Origin: Aspidapion aeneum
Lineage: Eukaryota; Arthropoda; Insecta; Coleoptera; Brentidae
Length of the DNA: 64,000 nucleotides
NCBI GenBank assembly: GCA_963576565.1
Contig: OY755046.1
Span: 59,995,471 to 60,059,470, forward strand
Direction of reading: 5' to 3'
Positions within the stretch are counted from its first letter, which is position 1, and the number at the start of each line of letters is the position of its first letter. Under the pieces are notes generated by a model. The model searched no databases and was not told the origin of the DNA. It saw nothing but the letters and a program-made list of their open reading frames with translations. Shown here piece after piece: positions 41,809 to 52,700 of the stretch. The position numbers and the translations under genes were made by a program.

Positions 41809-41926
41809 CAGGGACTAAAAACGCATTTTAGTCCCTCATTTTAGGGACTAAAATAGTACTTTTTATCCCGGGGACTAAAATATTTTACTCCCGGGGACTA
41901 AAATATTTTAGTCCCTGGACCCAAAT
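41809..41926. repeat. Left palindromic zone of the recombinase element
   Basis: AGGGACTAAAA (41810-41820), spacer ACGCA, and TTTTAGTCCCT (41826-41836) form a perfect 11-bp inverted pair with a 5-bp spacer. It is followed by further GGGACTAAAA words at about 41843, 41871 and 41894 and by the palindrome GGACTAAAATATTTTAGTCC (41895-41914). Paired inverted arms with a short spacer are the general layout of tyrosine recombinase core sites; the role here is inference. Confidence 0.75.
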
Positions 41927-42029
41927 TCATGGTTTTTTCAAATTTTGTATTTTTGTATTTGGGAGCATCTAAAAATAGGCCTATACACTATCAAAATAAA
42001 CTACCTGGCCTAATCTATACATTCCTACG

Positions 42030-43343
42030 TTATTTGACATTATTATTGTTTGTTATATTGATATTCAAAATAGCGCCGCTACAGCCAACTAAATGAATCA
42101 ATGATCGTGGATCTGAATCGATTTCGCTTCGCTGTTGGTTGAGGTTGATGTTTTGCAGTGGAGATCCGAAAATTGCTGGTTCGGTGTGATCAGTGCTGCT
42201 GTCTTCGTTGATTGTGGGTTCTGGAAAATTGCATACTGTTACGGTACGTGATTGGCCTTGGCTTTTATGACTCTTGACATCTGTCCTCAAGTTTTGACTG
42301 AATATTTTATCCGCCACATTTTTTTTGTTTTCGATTGATTGCTCAACATACCCTTCAGCAACGGTAGCACTTTTCCAACCACCGTGTCTTTTGAGCTGGT
42401 CAATATTCGCTCCAGAATCTGCTAAAAAGGAAGCAGAGGTACGCCTGAAGCAGTGTCCTGTGTATGAAACGGCCTCTGGCAGGTTCAGGAAGGCAGCTAT
42501 TTTTCGCGGGAAAAGCCCAAAAGTATTCTTTCCAACAGGTTGTGATAAACATTTGCCGTCTTTATAGCCAATGAAATATCTCGATATTGTCAAATTTGTT
42601 GGTCTCAGAGCCATGTAGGATTTACAGATTTTCACTACGTCTGTAGCGTTGCTTTCTTTGGAGTTCTTCACTATGAAGCATCGGTCAGTTTGATTTTTCG
42701 TGTTTCGAACTGTGACAACAAGATGAAAATCTTGGACTTGAACATCTTCATTCTGTAGCTGGCACAGTTCAACACCCCTGCATGCACCGGCTACTCCCAT
42801 TATCAACGCCACCTGGAAAAAAAAGATTTTTCAGTTACTAAGTAGCAATACAATTTTTTGTACAAACTACGTAACCTGATAGCAACAAATGATATTTCGA
42901 ATCAGTGACGTTAACATGGTTCAAAATAATGTAAAAACAGTTCACTTTACCTTGATCATCAAATATTCTTGATTTGGTGCTTCCTGTAGGAACTGCTGGA
43001 TATGATCCATGTCCAGTATTCGAGACTTCCTTGGGCGGTAGCCATCCCCATTTCTTTTCAAAAATGCCTTCAATTTTGAATATTTTCCAATGTCCAAACT
43101 TTTTTCAACGATCAGCTTTGATTTAATCATTGAATAATGTGACCAAACCGTTGAAGCCTTCAAATTTTTCGCATGATGGAAGAAATATGCAAGAAGTACC
43201 TTCTCCTGTGTAACATCAGCAACATCCTTAGCTTGACACCAATCCAGGAAATGTTTGTATTGTTTTTCATATATTTTCTCCGATTTAGCGGGCAGCAGTG
43301 CCTTCACTGCCTCTGCGGCAGCTGTATCAATATCAATATCCAT
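42030..43343 (-). CDS. Tyrosine recombinase (phage-integrase fold), two exons, intact
   Basis: Exon 1 is 43343-42951 (131 codons), the intron 42950-42813 (138 bp, GTAAAG...CCAG), and exon 2 42812-42030 (260 codons and TAA): 391 residues in one open frame. I chose the ATG at 43343 (MDIDIDTAAAEAVKALLP), because the family begins this way; an upstream in-frame ATG at 43448 is possible. Residues about 10-120 form the N-terminal core-binding domain (KIYEKQYKHFLDWCQAKDV, TVWSHYSMIKSKL). The catalytic domain shows Arg143 (GACRGVEL), Lys170 (RNTKNQ), His251-x-x-Arg254 (YTGHCFRRT), His274 (LKRHGGW) and Tyr286 (AEGYVEQS): the full set for strand cleavage through a phosphotyrosine bond. The tail ends GCSGAILNINITNNN. 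The junction restores MIKVALIMGVAGACR. It should cut and rejoin DNA in the nucleus without a DDE-type enzyme. No lesion was seen. Being an unrelated domesticated gene is the main alternative to a mobile element. Confidence 0.85.
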
Positions 43344-43620
43344 TTTTTTTACTTTTGGGAACGCACTAGCAAATCGCAGAAATCTCCACGGCGTTGTTTG
43401 TATTTTAACAGTTATTTTATGGTACCTTGACAACACCCTGACAACCAAGTATTATCCAAGGCTATCTAAGAAATATCAACTGACTTAACGTCAGAGAATG
43501 AATGGTACTTTATTGGTTGTCACATTTTATAGGCCAATCAATAGTGCAGTGGAGATGACTTTCTTTTCGAAAAATTTAATTAAAAATTTGAATGAAACTA
43601 TGCCCAGAATTGCAAAAAAT

Positions 43621-43750
43621 AGTATATATACCACTTGACTAAAGTGTCTTTTTATCCCTCAGCGAATTGTAGCCCTCCCTGCGGTCGGGCTACAAACATT
43701 TCGCCTCGGGATAAAAAGTATCACTTTAGTCCCTGGGTATATAATGTACT
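43621..43750. repeat. Right hairpin of the recombinase element
   Basis: A long imperfect palindrome: GACTAAAGTG, TTTTTATCCC, GCGAATTGTAGCCC on the left, mirrored by GGGCTACAAACATTTCGC, GGGATAAAAAGT and CACTTTAGTCCC on the right, with a loop of about 10 nt. It lies about 280 bp upstream of the recombinase start codon and could contain its promoter. Confidence 0.85.
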
Positions 43751-44179
43751 ATTATTATTACGAACTAAAAATTCTATGTTTTTTACTGTGTGTACTGAGG
43801 TCGTCCTAAAAATATTTGATAAATTTATGTAAGAAAATTTGATTTGTGTAACAAAATTAAGATTTATTTGTTATAGATTGTTTTTAGCATTTTATCTTAT
43901 GACGGAATTCAGGTCAAAACTATGTCGGAGTTCAGGTAAGCACTATGTCAAAATTAGAAATTTCCGATCTCTAACTTTTTTTATTTACTAAAAAAATATA
44001 GTTAGATTTAAATTCACAAAATAGAATACAATGTTTAACCAAATGTCCAAAGTTTCAGCACAAGTAAAAATAATTCTATATATCAACACATAGAACATTG
44101 TATATCATCTCAAAACAGTCCATGAATACTAAGGGGCTTAAGGTGACGGAATTCCGGTCGACTATGGTAATAGTATAAA

Positions 44180-44667
44180 TACTAATGTCTGTAATATAAT
44201 AAATTATTTAAAAACAGGTGGTGTAAACGCGCCTTTACAGCACTCATCTTGCAAATTGCGCGCAGTCGGAAATAATCTTCTAAATAATTTTCGCAAAAAC
44301 AACCCCTCCGCCGGCGTTTTAGTGAGAATTTTCGCAGTTTTGTGTTTCGTTTCATTTAAGTTTGAAAAATTCATTCAGGAAACTCCGACATAAAACAAGA
44401 GTTTTTAAAATATTATTATTTTGCCGAGTTTTTTTGCACAGCTTTTGTTTTAAGAATGAACAAAAGAACGCACTTTTACGGGTGGGTAATTGGTAATAGG
44501 TAATAATAATTGATAAAAGAAAAATAAAGAACAACTTCTCTGTCTGTGTGTTCAACATTGTAACGAGCTGATTAGATTTTGGTCAAAATTCATTCATGAT
44601 AATTTTGACAGTTAAAAATTGAAAGAACGTTAAGTTTGTAACGAAACATTACATTAACCAAGGCCAA
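44180..44667. other. No recognisable feature
   Basis: AT-rich with one 68-codon minus-strand frame (44352-44558) without motif. Confidence 0.5.
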
Positions 44668-46345
44668 CACCAAAATAGAGGCCACGACCCTGAAAAAATC
44701 AGCTGTTCTCCGGGGGCTAAATTTTACATTGGGTCTTATGGGGGGTCAGACGTTTTTTTATGATATTTTCAAAATGGCACTATAAATTTCCGCGAAATTT
44801 CAGTCAAATATTCTCAGGCACCATCCCGATATTCCACCAAAGTTTTGTAAGGAAGCAACATGATTAAAAGGTTAAAATCTTCGAGATTTAGCATTATTTT
44901 GAATTCAAATTACCCGCCATGTACCACATGCCAACTGTTATATTTGACATGTATTTGACTTTGTCATCTGTGATTGTCACATTCGGTTCTGCTTTAAACT
45001 TAATTTTTGTGTGAGCTAATGGAGCGGCTCTGAAAAATTAAGGATTACTATAGATTTTAAAAAAAATTGTTCTAAAAGAATATAGTAAAAACAATTTTTT
45101 AAAAATCAAGCATTTATGAACCGTCATTCCAACTTCAATATTTTAATGTCAATCAGCTGTGTCGTAACGTGGCCCAAGGCCATCACAAAAATAGAGGCCA
45201 CGACCCTGAAAAAATCAGCTGTTCTCCCGGGGCTGAATTTTACATTGGGTCTTATGGGAGGTCAGACGTTTTTTTATGATATTTTCAAAATGGCACTACA
45301 GATTTCCGCAAAATTTCAGTGAAATATTCTCAGACACCATCCCGATATTCCACCAAAGGTTTGTAAGGAAGCAACATGATTAAAAGGTTAAATTCTTCGA
45401 GATTTAGCATTCCTTATTTTGAATTCAAATTACCCGCCATGTACCACATACCAACTGTTATATTTGACATTGTCATATGTGATTGTCACATTCGCTTCTG
45501 CTTTAAACTTAATTTTTGTGTGAGCTAATGAAGCGGCTATGAAAAATTAAGGCTTACTATACATTTAAAAAAAATTGTTCTGCCAGAATAAAGTAAAAAC
45601 AATCTCAAAAACGGCTTTATTTTTAAAAAAATCAAATATCAATGAACCGTCATTCCAACTTCAATATTTTAAAGACAATCAGCTGTGTCGTAACGTGACC
45701 ATCAAAAAAAAAATCAGCCCCGGATGTGACGTCAACAAAGTGGAGGATCGTGGCCAAAACGGACGGGCTATGATCCTCCACTTTGTTGACGTCACATCGA
45801 AGACTGATTTTTTTTTTGATGGTCACGTCACGACACAGCTGATTGTCTTTAAAATATTGAAGTTGGAATGACAGTTCATGAAAACTTGATTATTTTTAAA
45901 ATAAAGGCGGTTTTGAGATTGTTTTGACTATATTCTTGCAGATATATTTTTTTTAATGTATAGTAATCCTTAATTTTGCAGGGCCGCTTCAGCAGCTCAC
46001 ACAAAAATTAAATTTAAAGCAGAAGCGAATGTGACAAACCCAGGTGACAAAGTCAAATACATGTCAAATATAACAGCTGGCATGCGGTACATGGCGGGTA
46101 ATTTGAATTCAAAATAAGGAATGCTAAATATTGAAGATTTTTAACCTTTTAATCATCTTGCATCCTTACAAAAGTTTGGTGAAATATCGGGATAGTGTCT
46201 GAAAATATTTCACTGAAATTTCGCGGAAATCTGTAGTGCCATTTTGAAAATATCATAAAAAAACACCTGACCTCCCATAAGACCCAATGTAAAAGTCAGC
46301 CCCCCGAGAACAGCTGACTGTATTTTTTTGTTGGCCTTGGGTGAA
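44668..46345 (+). repeat. Cluster of repeats A and B, the right part a foldback
   Basis: Order: A (44668-44990), B (44990-45180), A (45186-45490), B (45490-45755), then B reversed (45765-46030) and A reversed (46035-46335). The last four blocks make an inverted pair with arms of about 570 bp around a centre at 45756-45764. At the centre GGATCGTGGCC meets its mirror GGACGGGCTATGATCC. Junction text GGCCAAGGCCATCACAAAAA at 45176 and TTTTTTTGTTGGCCTTGG at 46325 mark the outer ends. Confidence 0.85.
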
Positions 46346-46565
46346 CAGTTGATAACTGTCAAAAAGTTATCTCAAAAATTATGACATGGACTGTAAATGG
46401 ATCCTTGATGGATCTGGTACCGCTTTTTAAAACAAAATGACACTACAAAAAAATAATTTTTTTGATTAAATAACTTTTGTAAACACATGTAAATAATTAT
46501 ATTAAGTTTTAAAAGTGTGCCGAATATAAACAAATAGATGTAAGTAATCCTATTACTTGCCACGC

Positions 46566-46708
46566 AAAAACGAACACATTCGCTTCTGCTTTAAATTTAT
46601 TTTTTGTGGGAGCTAATGAAGCCACTCTGAAAAATTAAGGATTACTCTATACAAAAAAATTGTTCTGCAAGAATATAGTAAAAACAATCTCAAAACCGGC
46701 TTTATTTA
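46566..46708 (+). repeat. Repeat B, truncated by the satellite array
   Basis: Matches repeat B from ACACATTCGCTTCTGCTTTA to AAAACCGGCTTTATTT and then passes into the first satellite unit. The rest of repeat B is not found at the right end of the array. 46485-46565 is the connecting text between A and B also seen at 10670-10735. Confidence 0.75.
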
Positions 46709-49700
46709 TTTTTTATTGAAAAAATTAGGATCACCATAGCTTACACTACTATTGTGTAGTATTATCTGAAACGCAAAGATATATAAAAAAATTTGAAATC
46801 GGAGCAACTTTTTTTTTATCGAAAAAATTAGGATCACCATAGCTTACACTACTATTGTGTAGTATCATCTGAAACGCAAAGATATATAAAAATTTTTGAA
46901 ATCGGAGCAACTTTTTTTTTATCGAAAAAATTAGGTTCACCATAGGTTACACTACTATTGTGTAGTATCATCTGAAACGCAAAGATATATAAAAAATTTT
47001 GCAATCGGAGCAACTTTTTTTTTATTGAAAAAATTAGAATCACCATAGCTTACACTACTATTGTGTAGTATCATCTGAAACGCAAAGATATATAAAAATT
47101 TTTGAAATCGGAGCAGTTTTTTTTATCGAAAAAATTAGGATCACCATAGCTTACACTACTATTGTGTAGTATCATCTGAAACGCAAAGATATATAAAAAT
47201 TATTGAAATCGGAGCAACTTTTTTTTATCGAAAAAATTAGGATCACCATAGCTTACACTACTATTGTGTAGTATCATCTGAAACGCAAAGATATATAAAA
47301 AATTTTGAAATCGGAGCAACTTTTTTTTTATCGAAAAAATTAGGATCACCATAGCTTACACTACTATTATTGTGTAGTATCATCTGAAACGCAAAGATAT
47401 ATAAAAAATTTTGAAATCGGAGCAACTTTTTTTTATCGAAAAAATTAGGATCACCGTAGCTTACACTACTATTGTGTAGTATCATCTGAAACGCAAAGAT
47501 ATATAAAAAAATTTGAAATCGGAGCAACTTTTTTTTTTATCGAAAAAATTAGGATCACTATAACTTACACTGCTATTGTGTAGTATCATCTGAAACGCCT
47601 TTGCGTTCGGTTCGATTTTTGAAATCGGAGCAACTTTTTTTTTTTCGAATAATTAGGATCACCATAGCTTACACTACTATTGTGTAGTATCAGCTGAAAC
47701 GCAAAGATATATAAAAATTTTTGAAATCGGAGCAACTTTTTTTTTATCGAAAAAATTAGGATCACCATAGCTTACACTACTATTGTGTAGTATCATCTGA
47801 AACGCATAGATATATAAAAATTTTTGAAATCGGAGCAACTTTTTTTTTTATCGAAAAAATTTGGATCACCGCTTACACTACTATTGTGTAGTATCATCTG
47901 AAACGCAAAGATATATAAAAAATTTTGAAATCGGAGCACCTTTTTTTTTATCAAAAAAATTAGGATCATCATAGCTTACACTACTATTGTGTAGTATCAT
48001 CTGAAACGTAAAGATATATAAAAAATGTTGAAATCGGAGCAACTTTTTTTTTATCGAAAAAATTAGGATCACCATAGCTTACACTACTATTGCGTAGTAT
48101 CATCTGAAACGCAAAGATTTATAAAAAGTTTTGAAATCGGAGCAACTTTTTTTTTGTCGAAAAAATTAGGATCACCATAGCTTACACTACTATTATTGTG
48201 TAGTATCATCTGAAACGCAAAGATATATAAAAATTTTTGAAATCGGAGCAACTTTTTTTTATCGAAAAAATTAGGATCACCGTAGCTTACACTACTATTG
48301 TGTAGTATCATCTGAAACGCAAAGATATATAAAAAAATTTGAAATCGGAGCAACTTTTTTTTTATCGAAAAAATTAGGATCACTATAACTTACACTGCTA
48401 TTGTGTAGTATCATCTGAAACGCCTTTGCGTTCGGTTCGATTTTTGAAATCGGAGCAACTTTTTTTTTTTCGAATAATTAGGATCACCATAGCTTACACT
48501 ACTATTGTGTAGTATCAGCTGAAACGCAAAGATATATAAAAATTTTTGAAATCGGAGCAACTTTTTTTTATCGAAAAAATTTGGATCACCATAGCTTACA
48601 CTACTATTGTGTAGTATCATCTGAAACGCAAAGATATATAAAAAATTTTGAAATCGGAGCAACTTTTTTTTTATCAAAAAAATTAGGATCATCATAGCTT
48701 ACACTACTATTGTGTAGTATCATCTGAAACGTAAAGATATATAAAATTTTTTGAAATCGGAGCAACTTTTTTTTTATCGAAAAAATTAGGATCACCATAG
48801 CTTACACTACTATTGCGTAGTATCATCTGAAACGCAAAGATTTATAAAAAGTTTTGAAATCGGAGCAACTTTTTTTTTTGTCGAAAAAATTAGGATCACC
48901 ATAGCTTACACTACTATTGTGTAGTATCATCTGAAACGCAAAGATATATAAAAAAATTTGAAATCGGAGCAACTTTTTTTTATCGAAAAAATTAGGATCA
49001 CCGTAGCTTACACTACTATTGTGTTGTATCATCTGAAACGCAAAGATATATAAAAATTTTTGAAATCGGAGCAACTTTTTTTTTATCGAAAACATTAGGA
49101 TCACCAGAGCTTACACCACTATTGTGTAGTATCATCTGAAACGCAAAGATATATAAAAAATTTTGAAATCGGAGCAACTTTTTTTTAATCGAAAAAATTA
49201 GGATCACCATAGCTTACACTACTATTGTGTAGTATCATCTGAAACGCAAAGATAAATAAAAAATTTTGAAATCGGAGCAACCTTTTTTTATCGAAAAAAT
49301 TAGGATCACCATAGCTTACACTACTATTGTGTAGTATCATCTGAAACGCAAAGATATATAAAAAAATTTGAAATCGGAGCAAATTTTTTTATCGAAAAAA
49401 TTAGGATCACCATAGCTTACACTACTATTGTGTAGTATCATCTGAAACGCAAAGATATATAAAAAAATTTGAAATCGGAGCAACTTTTTTTTTAATGAAA
49501 AAATTAGGATCATCATAGCTTACACTACTATTGTGTAGTATCATCTGAAACGCAAAGATATAGAAAAATTTTTGAAATCGGACCAACTTCTTTTTTATCG
49601 AAAAAATTAGGATCACCATAGCTTACCTATTGTGTAGTATCATCTGAAACGCAAAGATATATAAAAAATTTTGAAATCGGAGCAACTTTTTTTTTATCGA

Positions 49701-52700
49701 AAAAATTAGGATCATCATAGCTTACACTACTATTGTGTAGTATCATCTGAAACGCAAAGATATATAAAAATTTTTGAAATCGGAGCAGCTTTTTTTTATC
49801 GAAAAAATTAGGATCACCGTAGCTTACACTACTATTGTGTAGTATCATCTGAAACGCAAAGATATATAAAAAATTTTGAAATCGGAGCAACTTTTTTTTT
49901 ATCGAAAACATTAGGATCACCAGAGCTTACACTACTATTGTGTAGTATCATCTGAAACGCAAAGATATATAAAAAATTTTGAAATCGGAGCAACTTCTTT
50001 TTTAATGAAAAAATTAGGATCACCATAGCTTACAATACTATTGTGTATTATCATCTGAAACGCAAAGATATATAAAAATTTTTGAAATCGGAGCAACTTC
50101 TTTTTTATCGAAAAAATTAGGATCACCATAGCTTACCTATTGTGTAGTATCATCTGAAACGCAAAGATATATAAAAATTTTTGAAATCGGAGCAACTTTT
50201 TTTTTATCGAAAAGATTAGGATCATCATAGCTTACACTACTATTGTAGAGTATCATCTGAAACGCAAAGATATATAAAAAATTTTGAAATCGGAGCAACT
50301 TTTTTTTATCGAAAAAATTAGGATCACCGTAGCTTACACTACTATTGTGTAGTATCATCTGAAACGCAAAGATATATAAAAAATGTTGAAATCGGAGCAA
50401 CTTTTTTTTTATCGAAAACATTAGGATCACCAGAGCTTACACTACTATTGTGTAGTATCATCTGAAACGCAAAGATATATAAAAAATTTTGAAATCGGAG
50501 CAACTTTTTTTTTATCGAAAAAATTAGGATCATCGTAGCTTACACTACTATTGTGTAGTATCATCTGAAACGCAAAGATATATAAAAATTTTTGAAATCG
50601 GAGCAACTTTTTTTTTATCGAAAAAATTAGGATCACCATAGCTTACACTACTTTGTGTAGTATCATCTGAAACGCAAAGATATATAAAAATTTTTGAAAT
50701 CGGGGCAACTTTTTTTTATCGAAAAAATTTGGATCACCATAGCTTTCACTACTATTGTGTAGTATCATCTGAAACGCAAAGATATATAAAAATTTTTGAA
50801 ATCGGAGCAACTTTTTTTTTATCGAAAAAATTAGGATCGCCTTAGCTTACACTACTATTGTGTAGTATCATCTGAAACGCAAAGATATATAAAAAAATTT
50901 GAAATCGGAGCAACTTTTTTTTTATCGAAAAAATTAGGATCACCTTAGCTTACACTACTATTGTGTAGAATCATCTGAAACGCAAAGATATATAAAAATT
51001 TTTGAAATCGGAGCAACTTTTTTTTATCGAAAAAATTTGGATCACCATAGCTTACACTACTATTGTGTAGTATCATCTGAAACGCAAAGATATATAAAAA
51101 ATTTTGAAATCGGAGCAACTTTTTTTTTATCAAAAAAATTAGGATCATCATAGCTTACACTACTATTGTGTAGTATCATCTGAAACGTAAAGATATATAA
51201 AATTTTTTGAAATCGGAGCAACTTTTTTTTTATCGAAAAAATTAGGATCACCATAGCTTACACTACTATTGCGTAGTATCATCTGAAACGCAAAGATTTA
51301 TAAAAAGTTTTGAAATCGGAGCAACTTTTTTTTTGTCGAAAAAATTAGGATCACCATAGCTTACACTACTATTGTGTAGTATCATCTGAAACGCAAAGAT
51401 ATATAAAAAAATTTGAAATCGGAGCAACTTTTTTTTATCGAAAAAATTAGGATCACCGTAGCTTACACTACTATTGTGTTGTATCATCTGAAACGCAAAG
51501 ATATATAAAAATTTTTGAAATCGGAGCAACTTTTTTTTTATCGAAAACATTAGGATCACCAGAGCTTACACCACTATTGTGTAGTATCATCTGAAACGCA
51601 AAGATATATAAAAAATTTTGAAATCGGAGCAACTTTTTTTTAATCGAAAAAATTAGGATCACCATAGCTTACACTACTATTGTGTAGTATCATCTGAAAC
51701 GCAAAGATATATAAAAAATTTTGAAATCGGAGCAACTTTTTTTTTATCGAAAAAGTTAGGATCACCATAGCTTACACTACTATTGTGTAGTATCATCTCA
51801 AACGCAAAGATATATAAAAAAATTTGAAATCGGAGCAACTTTTTTTTTATCGAAAAAATTAGGATCACCTTAGCTTACACTACTATTGTGTAGAATCATC
51901 TGAAACGCAAAGATATATAAAAATTTTTGAAAACGGAGCAACTTTTTTTTTTCGAAAAAATTGTGTAGTATCATCTGAAAAGCAAAGACATAAAAATTTT
52001 TGAAATCGGAGCAACTTTTTTTTTATCGAAAAAATTAGGATCACCATAGCTTACACTACTATTGTGTGGTATCATCTGAAACGCAGAGATATATAAAAAT
52101 TTTTGAAATCGGAGCAACTTTTTTTTTATCGAAAAAATTAGGATCACCATAGCTTACACTACTATTGTGTAGTATCATCTCAAACGCAAAGATAAATAAA
52201 AAATTTTGAAATCGGAGCTCCTTTTTTTTATCGAAAATATTAGGATCACTATAGCTTACACTACTATTGTGTAGTATCATCTTTTTTTTTATCGAAAAAA
52301 TTAGGATCACCATAGCTTACACTACTATTGTGTAGTATCATCTGAAACGCCAAGATATACAAAAATTTTTGAAATCGGAGCAACCTTTTTTTATCGAAAA
52401 AATTAGGATCACCATAGCTTACACTACTATTGTGTAGTATCATCTGAAACGCAAAGATATATAAAAAAATTTGAAATCGGAGCAAATTTTTTTATCGAAA
52501 AAATTAGGATCACCATAGCTTATACTACTATTGTGTAGTATCATCTGAAACGCAAAGATATATAAAAAAATTTGAAATCGGAGCAACTTTTTTTTTAATG
52601 AAAAAATTAGGATCATCATAGCTTACACTACTATTGTGTAGTATCATCTGAAACGCAAAGATATATAAAAATTTTTGAAATCGGAGCAGCTTTTTTATCG

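Larger units (their letters stand above)
41809..43735 (-). mobile_element. Candidate tyrosine-recombinase mobile element (Crypton-like) with palindromic borders
   Basis: An intact two-exon tyrosine recombinase gene (42030-43343) lies between two palindromic zones that share the word CAGGGACTAAA. That word occurs at 41809-41819 and in reverse complement at 43725-43735, giving an apparent 1.93-kb unit with 11-bp inverted termini. The left zone has five GGGACTAAA-type words in both orientations; the right zone is a 120-bp hairpin. Flanks outside belong to the older GACGGAATTC field. Cryptons carry a single tyrosine recombinase, but as I know them they lack terminal inverted repeats, so the classification is tentative. 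Confidence 0.55.
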
